This document shows positions 8,538 through 20,469 of a stretch of 64,000 bases of DNA, piece after piece. A program made the position numbers and the translations under genes. The notes under the pieces were generated by a model. It did not search any database. It was not told the DNA's origin and saw nothing but the letters and a program-made list of their open reading frames with translations. The stretch is from contig NZ_VSFA01000001.1 in assembly GCF_008119785.1 (NCBI RefSeq), positions 558,001 to 622,000 on the forward strand, in the 5' to 3' direction. The DNA comes from Micromonospora sp. MP36. GTDB lineage: Bacteria > Actinomycetota > Actinomycetes > Mycobacteriales > Micromonosporaceae. Numbering within the stretch: position 1 is the stretch's first letter; the number at the start of each line of letters is the position of its first letter.

Positions 8538-8564
8538 TTAGCACTCTCACCCTGAGGGTGCCAA
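8538..8564. promoter_or_regulatory. CIRCE element 2 (HrcA operator)
   Basis: TTAGCACTC-N9-GGGTGCCAA: perfect left arm, right arm with two changes. It covers the predicted transcription start of groES. Two CIRCE copies flanking a promoter is the usual layout for actinobacterial groES-groEL1. Confidence 0.9.
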
Positions 8565-8705
8565 CGCCCGGGCCCTGGTGTCCGGGGGTTGAACGCCAGG
8601 CGGACCGGCACCCGCGACGACGGCCCCGCCCGGTGGCATGTGGCAGATTGACGCTGGTCGGCATGCCGACCGGCAACGAAACCAGTACCCCAGGAGGGTA
8701 TGCCC

Positions 8706-10731
<2,026 letters not shown>

Positions 10732-10749
10732 TCCCGGCCCGTACGGCCT

Positions 10750-10787
10750 GAGTCAGGGCACACCGCGGACGCGGTGTGCCCTGACTC
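10750..10787 (+). terminator. Terminator after groEL
   Basis: Perfect 17-bp stem (GAGTCAGGGCACACCGC and complement) with a GGAC loop, 18 bp after the groEL stop. There is no strong U-tract, as is common in this group. Confidence 0.85.
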
Positions 10788-10852
10788 GCATCTGCTTACG
10801 GAACGCTGACGTGGCTGGTGGTCGGCCGGTGGTCGCGCCCACACTGGTCGGC

Positions 10853-12475
10853 GTGAGCAGCATGTCCCGCCCCCAGGCCGCGCTGGCCGGGGTGACCGCC
10901 GCGGCCGTGGCGATCGGCGCCGCCGAGCCGGTGGCCGTCCTCACCGGACCCCGCTCCGCGCCGCTGATCGCGGTCGGCGGGCTGGTCGTCGACGTGGTGC
11001 CCGAGCCGCTCAAGCAGTTCGCCATCGCGGTCTTCGGCACGTCCGACAAGATCGCCTTGCTGGTCGGGGCGGCGGTGCTGCTGGCCGCGTTCGCCGCGTT
11101 GCTCGGCGTGCTGGCGGCCCGGCGCTGGTGGATCGGCCTGGCCGGCATCGCCGGGTTCGCCGCCCTCGGGGTGGCCGCCGCGCTGACCCGGGCCGGCGCG
11201 GACGCCGCCGACGCGCTGCCCGCGCTGGTCGGCGGCGGGCTGGGGGCGCTGACGCTCTGGGCCTTCGTCGCCGGCCCGCTGCGGGTGGATTCCGGGCCGG
11301 CGGCCCCGGGCACGGCACACCGGGCCGGGCCCACGCCACCGCCGGCCGTCGCCGCGTTCGCTCCGGAGCAGCCCCTCGCCGGGTGGGAGCCACTGGAGCG
11401 CGGCGATCCGGGGTCGCGGCGTCGGTTCCTGCGCGGTGTCGGCCTGTTGGCCGGGACGGCGGCGGTGGCCGGGCTCGGCGGGCACTGGTTGGCCGGCCGG
11501 CGGGGCGTCTCGGCGGCCCGGCAGGCGGTGGCCCTGCCCGCCCCGGTGGCGCCCGCCCCGCTGGTGCCGGCCGGCGCGGACCTGTCGGTGGGCCAGCTCG
11601 CGCCCTACGTCACGCCGAACCGGGCGTTCTACCGGATCGACACCGCTCTGGTGGTGCCGCAGGTGGACCCGGCGACCTGGCGGCTGCGCATCCACGGCCG
11701 GGTGCGCAATCCCATCGAGTTGAGCTTCGCCGAGCTGCTCGCCCGGCCGATGGTCGAGCGCTACGTCACGCTGGCCTGCGTCTCCAACGAGGTGGGCGGG
11801 GACCTGATCGGCAACGCCCGGTGGCTTGGCGTACCGATCAGGGAGTTGCTGGACGAGGCCGAGCCGGAGGAGGGCGCGGACCAGGTGGTCGGGCGCTCGG
11901 TCGACGGCTGGACCTGCGGCACCCCGACGGCGGTGCTGCGGGACGGCCGCGACGCGCTGCTGGCGGTCGGCATGAACGGCGAGCCGCTGCCGGTCGAGCA
12001 CGGTTTCCCGGTGCGCATGGTGGTGCCCGGGCTCTACGGGTACGTCTCGGCGTGCAAGTGGGTGACCGAGCTGGAGCTGACCAGCTTCGCCGACTTCGAC
12101 GCGTACTGGGTGCCGCGTGGGTGGTCGGCGCAGGGGCCGGTGCGGACCCAGTCGCGGATCGACACGCCGCGCCCGCGCACTCGGCTCACCGCCGGCCCGG
12201 TCATGGTCGCCGGGGTGGCGTGGGCCCAGCACCGGGGCGTCCGGGCCGTCGAGGTACGCGTCGACGACGGCCCCTGGCAGCGAGCGGCGCTCGCCCCGAC
12301 GGTCTCGGTGGACACCTGGGTGCAGTGGTCCTGGCGCTGGGCCGCCACCCAGGGCGAGCACACCCTGCAGGTACGCGCCACGAACGCCGACGGCGAGACG
12401 CAGCCGGGGGAGCGGCGGCCGGTCGCGCCGGACGGAGCCACCGGCTGGCACACCGTCCGGGTCACCGTCGGCTGA
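10853..12475 (+). CDS. Membrane-anchored molybdopterin-dependent oxidoreductase (sulfite-oxidase fold)
   Basis: About 540 residues in three parts. Residues ~1-150 hold four or five hydrophobic segments. Then a twin-arginine motif (SRRRFLRGVG, near residue 190) precedes one more hydrophobic segment. The rest is a sulfite-oxidase-type molybdopterin domain with the molybdenum-ligand Cys in VTLACVSNEVGG, followed by a C-terminal immunoglobulin-like dimerisation domain. An internal twin-arginine signal after Sec-inserted segments marks proteins needing both Sec and Tat. Substrate unknown. GTG 10853 lies 7 nt after CACACT, a weak -10, so it may be leaderless; ATG 10862 is the alternative. Confidence 0.88.
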   Translation: MSSMSRPQAALAGVTAAAVAIGAAEPVAVLTGPRSAPLIAVGGLVVDVVPEPLKQFAIAVFGTSDKIALLVGAAVLLAAFAALLGVLAARRWWIGLAGIAGFAALGVAAALTRAGADAADALPALVGGGLGALTLWAFVAGPLRVDSGPAAPGTAHRAGPTPPPAVAAFAPEQPLAGWEPLERGDPGSRRRFLRGVGLLAGTAAVAGLGGHWLAGRRGVSAARQAVALPAPVAPAPLVPAGADLSVGQLAPYVTPNRAFYRIDTALVVPQVDPATWRLRIHGRVRNPIELSFAELLARPMVERYVTLACVSNEVGGDLIGNARWLGVPIRELLDEAEPEEGADQVVGRSVDGWTCGTPTAVLRDGRDALLAVGMNGEPLPVEHGFPVRMVVPGLYGYVSACKWVTELELTSFADFDAYWVPRGWSAQGPVRTQSRIDTPRPRTRLTAGPVMVAGVAWAQHRGVRAVEVRVDDGPWQRAALAPTVSVDTWVQWSWRWAATQGEHTLQVRATNADGETQPGERRPVAPDGATGWHTVRVTVG

Positions 12476-12476
12476 G

Positions 12477-12557
12477 CTTGATCCACTCCACATACGCGAC
12501 GTTGCGGTGTCCCGGTCGCTCGGATACCGCAACATCGGCGAGACAGTGTCGATCAAG
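12477..12557. repeat. Large imperfect palindrome between convergent genes
   Basis: Outer arms CTTGATC (12477-12483) and GATCAAG (12551-12557), then CACT/AGTG, then an inner perfect 8-bp stem GTTGCGGT (12501-12508) with ACCGCAAC (12526-12533). It starts 2 bp after the oxidoreductase stop and ends 53 bp before the whiD stop, so it can serve as a bidirectional terminator. The inner left part matches one unit of the 8.2-kb tandem repeat at 23 of 27 positions. Confidence 0.75.
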
Positions 12558-12610
12558 AAACGACGCCACGCCCCGGTGGGGACGCGGCGTCGGGATGTCG
12601 GTGCGGCCGG

Positions 12611-12994
12611 TCAGGCGACCTTGCGCTGTGCCGGCACGGTGGACTTGTGTGGCTGGCCGAGCCGGGCCTCCAACCGGGCCACGTCGACCCTGGAGTGCCG
12701 ACGGTCGGCGAGGTCCTCCCAGCCGAGGGCGAGCAGCCGGAGCCGCTCCGACTCGCTGAACCCGCCCCACACGCCGTACGGCTCGCGGACCGACAGGGCA
12801 TGGGCGGCGCACTCGGCCCGCACCGGGCACGCCCGGCAGACGGCCTTGGCGCCGGACTCGCGGCGCAACCGCGAGGAGCCGCGTTCCCCGTCGGGGTGGA
12901 AGAACTGCGCGCTGTCCCTCCCCCGGCAGGCACCGAGCCGCTGCCAGTCCCACAGGTCGATGATGGGTCCAGGCAGTCTGCGTACGTTCGACAT
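12611..12994 (-). CDS. whiD: WhiB-family iron-sulfur regulator, WhiD/WhiB3 type
   Basis: 127 residues. The four Wbl cysteines are C23, C53, C56 and C62 (ACRGRD, VCRACPVRAEC), followed by the GVWGG turn (74-78) and a basic C-terminal tail; they bind a [4Fe-4S] cluster sensitive to oxygen and NO. Wbl proteins act with the primary sigma factor. Position next to groES-groEL1 and beside a BldM-type gene matches whiD of Streptomyces and whiB3 of M. tuberculosis, and the symbol rests on this synteny. ATG 12994 follows GGAGGAGG at 7 nt, a very strong site. Confidence 0.9.
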   Translation of the reverse strand: MSNVRRLPGPIIDLWDWQRLGACRGRDSAQFFHPDGERGSSRLRRESGAKAVCRACPVRAECAAHALSVREPYGVWGGFSESERLRLLALGWEDLADRRHSRVDVARLEARLGQPHKSTVPAQRKVA

Positions 12995-13170
12995 CAGCAC
13001 CCCTCCTCCCGCGCGGCACCGCGGAGAATCCTTCGTGGCCAGCTACCGGTCGGCGGTCCGCGCGGGACACCTCTCCGGCTGGCCCCTCGATACCCGGGCT
13101 GTCCCGCGCTCACACATCTTTGATCGAAAACCTCGGACAGTAGGCGGCATATGCCCCATCTGCCGGAAAA

Positions 13171-13191
13171 GTTCCGATGATTGCCCGGAAC
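13171..13191. promoter_or_regulatory. Inverted repeat between whiD and bldM-like genes
   Basis: GTTCCG-N9-CGGAAC, a perfect 6-bp inverted repeat in the 251-bp divergent control region of two developmental regulators, 55 bp upstream of the bldM-like start. The right arm contains GGAAC, which resembles an ECF-sigma -35 element, but no convincing -10 partner at standard spacing is seen. It may be a regulator site; unproven. Confidence 0.4.
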
Positions 13192-13245
13192 CTCCTCCTG
13201 ACCGGACCCCGTCGTGGTCTGCTCTGAGGCGGAGAGGAGACGACT

Positions 13246-14061
13246 GTGCGTAGCGTTCTCGTGTGCGTTCGGACACCAATCGCGGCCCAGCACCTGGCCT
13301 CCGCGGCGGCGCGGCTCGGGCTGTCCGGCGTCGTCCGGACGGCGGTCTCCGATCCCGAGGTGATGTTGCGGCTCGCCGAACGTCCGGTCGACGTGGTGCT
13401 GGCCGACACCGCCCTCACCCGGCCGGACAGCGCGGGCTTCGTCCGGCGGGTGCTAGCCCGGGCGCCCCAGGCCGCGGTGCTGCTGCTCGGGGCCGAGGAG
13501 TCGGAGGCGGCCGCCGCCACCATCAGCGCCGGAGCGCGCGGGCTCATCCAGGGCACCGACCACGATCTGACCAGCGCGGTGGCGAAGGCCCTGCTGCTGC
13601 TCGCCGCCCCCGGCCGGGCCGCCAAGCACCGGGTGACCGACCCGGCCCGGAACGCCGCGGCGGTCGGCGGGACGGCCCGGTCGGCCGCGCCGGGGCGTAC
13701 TCCCGCTGGGTCGACGCCGGCTTGGTCGGCGAGCCCGGCGGAGGGCCCGGGCGGCGCCCCCACCATGGTGCCGGTGCAGCGGGGCGAGGACGCGCCCGAC
13801 CCGGCCGGCACCGAGGCCGCGCCGGCCGGCGGACCGCAGCGCGCCGCGCCGAACGCCCGCGCTGCCGTCGGGCTGACCGAGCGGGAGCTTCAGGTGCTGC
13901 TCGGCATGGCCGAGGGGAAGAGCAACGCGGAGATCGGGCGGGAACTGTTCGTCTCGGAGGACACCGTCAAGACGCACGCCCGGCGGCTGTTCCGCAAGCT
14001 GGGCGCCCGGGACCGGGCGCACGCCGTGGCGGCGGGCTTCCGCGCCGGCCTGGTGGCCTGA
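13246..14061 (+). CDS. bldM: BldM-like atypical response regulator (LuxR/NarL type)
   Basis: 271 residues. The C-terminal helix-turn-helix (LTERELQVLLGMAEGKSN, EDTVKTHARRLF, DRAHAVA) closely resembles Streptomyces BldM, and the place beside whiD and guaB agrees. The N-terminal receiver keeps an Asp at the usual phosphorylation strand (LADT, D54) but the acidic pair normally after strand 1 is replaced by Val-Arg (VCVRT). An Ala/Pro/Gly-rich linker of ~80 residues makes it longer than the ~200-residue Streptomyces protein. GTG 13246 follows GGAGAGGAG. No kinase is adjacent. Confidence 0.82.
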   Translation: MRSVLVCVRTPIAAQHLASAAARLGLSGVVRTAVSDPEVMLRLAERPVDVVLADTALTRPDSAGFVRRVLARAPQAAVLLLGAEESEAAAATISAGARGLIQGTDHDLTSAVAKALLLLAAPGRAAKHRVTDPARNAAAVGGTARSAAPGRTPAGSTPAWSASPAEGPGGAPTMVPVQRGEDAPDPAGTEAAPAGGPQRAAPNARAAVGLTERELQVLLGMAEGKSNAEIGRELFVSEDTVKTHARRLFRKLGARDRAHAVAAGFRAGLVA

Positions 14062-14077
14062 GCGGCGCGGCGGGCGG

Positions 14078-16248
<2,171 letters not shown>

Positions 16249-16276
16249 CCATCACCCCCAACCACCTGGAGTCCCC

Positions 16277-17395
16277 ATGCGTGACGTGGTCGAGATCGGG
16301 CTGGGCAAGACCGCGCAGCGCGGCTACCACCTGGACGAGATCGCCATCGTGCCGAGCCGCCGCACCCGGGACGTCGACGACGTCTCCACCGCGTGGCAGC
16401 TCGACGCGTACCCGTTCGGCATCCCCTGCGTCGGGCACCCGTCCGACGCGACCATGAGCCCCGCCTCGGCGGTGCAGCTCGGCCAGCTCGGCGGCCTCGG
16501 CGTGCTCAACGTCGAGGGCCTGTGGACCCGCTACGAGAACCCGACCAAGGTGCTGGAGGAGCTGGCCGGCCTGGACGAGGAGGCCCGGGCGACCAAGCGG
16601 CTCCAGGAGGTGTACGCCGAGCCGATCCGCCCCGACCTGATCGCCGAGCGGGTCCGCGAGCTGCGGGCCGGCGGCGGCACGGTGGCCGTCCGGGTCTCCC
16701 CGCAGCACACCCTGGCGCTCGCTCCGGTGATCCTCGACGCCGGCGTGGACATCCTGGTCATCCAGGGCACCATCGTCTCCGCCGAGCACGTCTCCACCAC
16801 CGACGAGCCGCTCAACCTCAAGGAGTTCATCGCCGACCTCGACCTGCCGGTCATCGTCGGCGGCTGCACCGACTACAAGACCGCGCTGCACCTGATGCGC
16901 ACCGGCGCGGCCGGCGTGATCGTCGGCATCGGCGGCGACGACTGGTCGACCACCGAGTCGGTGCTCGGCATCCGGGTGCCGATGGCCACCGCCATCGCCG
17001 ACGCCGCCGCGGCCCGCCGCGACTACCTGGACGAGACCGGCGGCCGGTACGTGCACCTGATCGCCGACGGCGACATCCAGACCTCCGGCGACATCGCCAA
17101 GGCGCTGGGCTGCGGCGCGGACGCGGTGATGCTGGGCGAGCCGCTCTCCCGGTGCGAGGAGGCCCCGGCCGGCGGCGCCTGGTGGCACTCGGCGGCCAGC
17201 CACCCGTCGCTGCCGCGCGGCGCGTTCGAGGTGGCCGGCGAGCCGCTCGGCGGGATGGAGAAGCTGCTGTTCGGCCCGGCCGACGAGCCGGACGGTCAGC
17301 TCAACCTCTTCGGCGGCCTGCGCCGGGCGATGGCCAAGTGCGGCTACCGCGACCTCAAGGAGTTCCAGAAGGTCGGCCTGGTCCTGGATCGCTGA
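16277..17395 (+). CDS. guaB3: GuaB3-family IMP dehydrogenase-related protein
   Basis: 372 residues, an IMP dehydrogenase-like barrel with no CBS insert. Aligning by eye with GuaB, the loop GPGAICTTR becomes GGDDWSTTE, so the catalytic Cys is Ser224 and the following Arg is Glu. Phosphate- and nucleotide-binding blocks ([24 protein letters not shown]) remain. The standard IMPDH thioimidate chemistry is therefore not supported; activity is uncertain. Always next to guaB in actinobacteria. TGGAG precedes the ATG at 16277. Confidence 0.92.
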   Translation: MRDVVEIGLGKTAQRGYHLDEIAIVPSRRTRDVDDVSTAWQLDAYPFGIPCVGHPSDATMSPASAVQLGQLGGLGVLNVEGLWTRYENPTKVLEELAGLDEEARATKRLQEVYAEPIRPDLIAERVRELRAGGGTVAVRVSPQHTLALAPVILDAGVDILVIQGTIVSAEHVSTTDEPLNLKEFIADLDLPVIVGGCTDYKTALHLMRTGAAGVIVGIGGDDWSTTESVLGIRVPMATAIADAAAARRDYLDETGGRYVHLIADGDIQTSGDIAKALGCGADAVMLGEPLSRCEEAPAGGAWWHSAASHPSLPRGAFEVAGEPLGGMEKLLFGPADEPDGQLNLFGGLRRAMAKCGYRDLKEFQKVGLVLDR

Positions 17396-17414
17396 CCGAA
17401 GGCGACCGACGACC

Positions 17415-17452
17415 GACGGCGCGGGTGGGGATTCCGTCCCACCCGCGCCGTC
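17415..17452 (+). terminator. Terminator after guaB3
   Basis: Perfect 15-bp stem GACGGCGCGGGTGGG with its complement, 8-nt loop, 20 bp after the guaB3 stop. It ends the guaB-guaB3 unit just before the promoter of the M1 peptidase gene. Confidence 0.85.
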
Positions 17453-17471
17453 GCGCGTCTAGGCTCGGCGG

Positions 17472-18869
17472 ATGACACGGGGGCGGCGGTGGTCCGCGGC
17501 GGTGCTGGCCGTCGCGGTGCTGGCCGGCGGCTGCACCGACGAGGACGACGACGCACGCTTCCGGCCGGGGGCGGCCGACCTCGGCGACCCGTACGTGCCG
17601 GGCGCCGGCAACGGCGGCTACGACGTCGCCCACTACGCGCTGCGGGTTCGCTACGACCCGGCCAGCGACCGGCTCACCGGCCAGGCCACCGTCACCGCCA
17701 CCGCGACCACCGGGCTGTCCCGGTTCCACCTCGACCTCGCCGGCCTCACCGTCGACCAGGTACGCGTCGACGGCGCCCCGGCCACCCATCGCCGGGATGG
17801 CAACGAGCTGGTGGTCACCCCGGCGCACGGCCTGCCGGCGGGGAAGCGGTTCACCGTCGAGGTCGGGTACGGCGGGGTGCCGCAGCCGCTGCCCAGCGGC
17901 GAACTGGGCGACGGCGGCTTCCACGCCACCGGCGACGGGGCGATCGCGCTCGGCCAGCCGGAGTCGGCGAGCACCTGGTTCCCGGTCAACGACCACCCCT
18001 CCGACAAGGCCACCTACGACGTCGAGGTGACCGTCCCGGCCGGGCTCGCCGCGCTGAGCAACGGGGTGCCGAAGGGACAGTCCAGCCAGGACGGCTGGAC
18101 CACCTGGCGCTGGTCCGAGGGGGCGCCGATGGCCAGCTACCTGACCACCCTGGTGATCGGGAACTACCGGGTGTCGACCGGCACGCACGCCGGGAAGCCG
18201 CTGGTCACCGCGGTCGCCGCCGGGCTGCCGGCGGACGGGCCGGCCGCGACCGCGCTGGCCCGGACCGGCGAGGTCGCCGACTTCCTGGCCGAGCGCTTCG
18301 GGCCCTATCCGTTCGACGCGTACGGCGGCATCGCGGTCGCCGACGAGCGCATCGGGTACGCGCTGGAGACCCAGACCCGGCCGGTCTACGGGCCGGGCTT
18401 CTTCCGGGGCGGCCGGGCGAACACCGAGGTGGTCGCGCACGAACTGGCCCACCAGTGGTTCGGCGACAGCGTCTCGCTGTCCCGGTGGAAAGACATCTGG
18501 CTCAACGAGGGCTTCGCCACGTACGCGGAGTGGCTCTGGAACGAGCACGACGGCGTCCGTCCCGTGACCCAGGCCTTCGCCGACCGGTACGCGGCGACCG
18601 ACTGGACGAAGCCGTCGGTGGATCCGGGCCGGGCGGCGATGTTCGGCGACGCGGTCTACCAGCGGGGCGCGCTGGCCGTGCACGCGTTGCGCCGCGCGGT
18701 CGGCGACGAGACCTTCTTCCGCGTGCTGCGCGGCTGGCTGGCCGAGCGGCGCAACGGCACCGCCACCACCGCCGACTTCGTCGGGTACGCCGAGCGGGTC
18801 GCCGGCCGGTCGCTGCGCCCGCTGTTCGACGCCTGGCTGGTCGGTGCCACCGCGCCCGCCCTGCCGTGA
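17472..18869 (+). CDS. M1-family metallopeptidase, lipoprotein (copy 1)
   Basis: 465 residues. Signal peptide ending in lipobox LAGGC, so the protein is probably anchored outside the membrane. Zinc-peptidase motif HELAH (H323, H327) with third ligand E346 in NEGF, plus the upstream M1 N-terminal beta-domain. It is shorter than classical aminopeptidase N because the long helical C-terminal domain is missing. The ATG at 17472 lies 6 nt after TAGGCT, a leaderless-type promoter. A close paralogue follows after 84 bp; substrate peptides unknown. Confidence 0.9.
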   Translation: MTRGRRWSAAVLAVAVLAGGCTDEDDDARFRPGAADLGDPYVPGAGNGGYDVAHYALRVRYDPASDRLTGQATVTATATTGLSRFHLDLAGLTVDQVRVDGAPATHRRDGNELVVTPAHGLPAGKRFTVEVGYGGVPQPLPSGELGDGGFHATGDGAIALGQPESASTWFPVNDHPSDKATYDVEVTVPAGLAALSNGVPKGQSSQDGWTTWRWSEGAPMASYLTTLVIGNYRVSTGTHAGKPLVTAVAAGLPADGPAATALARTGEVADFLAERFGPYPFDAYGGIAVADERIGYALETQTRPVYGPGFFRGGRANTEVVAHELAHQWFGDSVSLSRWKDIWLNEGFATYAEWLWNEHDGVRPVTQAFADRYAATDWTKPSVDPGRAAMFGDAVYQRGALAVHALRRAVGDETFFRVLRGWLAERRNGTATTADFVGYAERVAGRSLRPLFDAWLVGATAPALP

Positions 18870-18953
18870 CGCGCACGTGATCGTCGCTCGGTAGGCTGCC
18901 GCGGGCGGAGCGGCCCCGGCACGGGTCGCGCCGGGCCGAGGAGGGATCGGGCG

Positions 18954-20417
18954 ATGACGCGGGCGCTGCGGGGCGGACGACGACGGCTCGGGCTGCTGGT
19001 CTGCGGCACGCTGCTGCTCGCCGGCTGCGGCTCGGCCGACGCGGACCAGGGCGCGCCGACGGTCGGGCCGCCCACCGCGACGGCCGCGCGGACCTTCGGA
19101 CCGGGGGCGGCCGGGGCCGGCGACGCCTACTTCCCGAGCTACGGCAACGGCGGCTACGACGTCGCCCACTACACCGTGCAGGTGCGCTACGACCCGGCAA
19201 AGGACCAGCTCACCGGCACCACCGTGGTGCGGGCCACCGCCACGGCGGACCTGTCCGCGTTCAACCTGGACCTGGCCGGGCTGACCGTGCGGTCGGTGAC
19301 CGTGGACGGGGTCGAGGCCGCCCACGCCCGCACCGACGACGAGCTGGTCATCACCCCGACCACCGGCCTGACCTCCGGCAACGGCTTCCTCGTCGAGATC
19401 CGGTACGACGGCGAGCCGGCCGCCCTGGCCAACGACGTGCTCGGCGAGGGCGGCTGGCTGCACACCTCCGACGGGGCGATCGCGCTGGGCCAGCCGGAGT
19501 CGGCGAGCACCTGGTTCCCGGTCAACGACCACCCCTCCGACAAGGCCACCTACGACTTCGAGATCACCGTGCCCAAGGGGCTCACCGCGGTCAGCAACGG
19601 CGTCCCGAAGGGACGGACCACTCGGGGTGACTGGACCACCTGGCGCTGGTCCGAGGGGTCGCCGATGGCCAGCTACCTGGCCACGGTGGCGATCGGGAAG
19701 TTCCGGGTGACCACCGGGGAGCACAAGGGACGGCCGGTGTACAGCGCGGTCTCCACGAAGGTGGCGGCGGGTGCCCCGGACCGGTCGATCGCCCGGACCA
19801 CCGAGGTCGCCGACTACCTGGAGAGCGTCTTCGGGCCGTACCCGTTCGACGCGTACGGCGGGGTGGTGGTGGCCGACGACCGGATCCGGTACGCGCTGGA
19901 GACGCAGAGCCGGCCGGTCTACTCGGCCAGCTTCTTCCGGCAGGGCGACAACACCGGGGTGGTCGCGCACGAGCTGGCCCACCAGTGGTTCGGCAACAGC
20001 GTGGCGCTGCAGAAGTGGCAGGACATCTGGCTGAACGAGGGCCTGGCCACGTACGCCGAGTGGCTCTGGGCCGAGCACACCGGCGAGTCCACCGTCCAGG
20101 GGACCTTCGATCAGAAGTACGCGGGCGCGTCGGGGCAGGTCTGGCGGACCCCGCCGGGCAAGCCGGGGGTGGCGAACCTGTTCAGCCAGTCGGTGTACGA
20201 GCGGGGCGGCATGACCGTGCACGCGCTGCGGGTGGCCGTCGGGGACTCCGCCTTCTTCACCATCCTGCGGACCTGGGCCGAGGAGAAGAAGAACGGCAAT
20301 GCCACCACGGACGACTTCGTGGCCCTCGCCGAGCGGATCTCGCACAAGAAGCTCGGCAAGCTCTTCGACGCCTGGCTCTACGGCACCGAGCGGCCGGCCG
20401 CGCCGAAGCCGCGGTAA
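18954..20417 (+). CDS. M1-family metallopeptidase, lipoprotein (copy 2)
   Basis: 487 residues, tandem paralogue of the preceding gene with the same layout: lipobox LLAGC, N-terminal beta-domain, HELAH (H339, H343) and E362. Long stretches are identical between the copies, for instance GQPESASTWFPVNDHPSDKA and the region around PFDAYGG, while the N-terminus and C-terminal third differ. GAGGAGGG stands before the ATG. Predicted extracytoplasmic aminopeptidase; whether the copies differ in specificity cannot be told. Confidence 0.9.
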   Translation: MTRALRGGRRRLGLLVCGTLLLAGCGSADADQGAPTVGPPTATAARTFGPGAAGAGDAYFPSYGNGGYDVAHYTVQVRYDPAKDQLTGTTVVRATATADLSAFNLDLAGLTVRSVTVDGVEAAHARTDDELVITPTTGLTSGNGFLVEIRYDGEPAALANDVLGEGGWLHTSDGAIALGQPESASTWFPVNDHPSDKATYDFEITVPKGLTAVSNGVPKGRTTRGDWTTWRWSEGSPMASYLATVAIGKFRVTTGEHKGRPVYSAVSTKVAAGAPDRSIARTTEVADYLESVFGPYPFDAYGGVVVADDRIRYALETQSRPVYSASFFRQGDNTGVVAHELAHQWFGNSVALQKWQDIWLNEGLATYAEWLWAEHTGESTVQGTFDQKYAGASGQVWRTPPGKPGVANLFSQSVYERGGMTVHALRVAVGDSAFFTILRTWAEEKKNGNATTDDFVALAERISHKKLGKLFDAWLYGTERPAAPKPR

Positions 20418-20469
20418 GGCCGGGCCCCGTCAACGCCTCCCGCGCGGCAGGGGCCCCTGCTGACCGCGG

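Noticed and set aside
17355..20345. 996-codon minus-strand open frame opposite the M1 peptidases
   Set aside because: Antisense of two genes with intact zinc motifs and lipoprotein signals.
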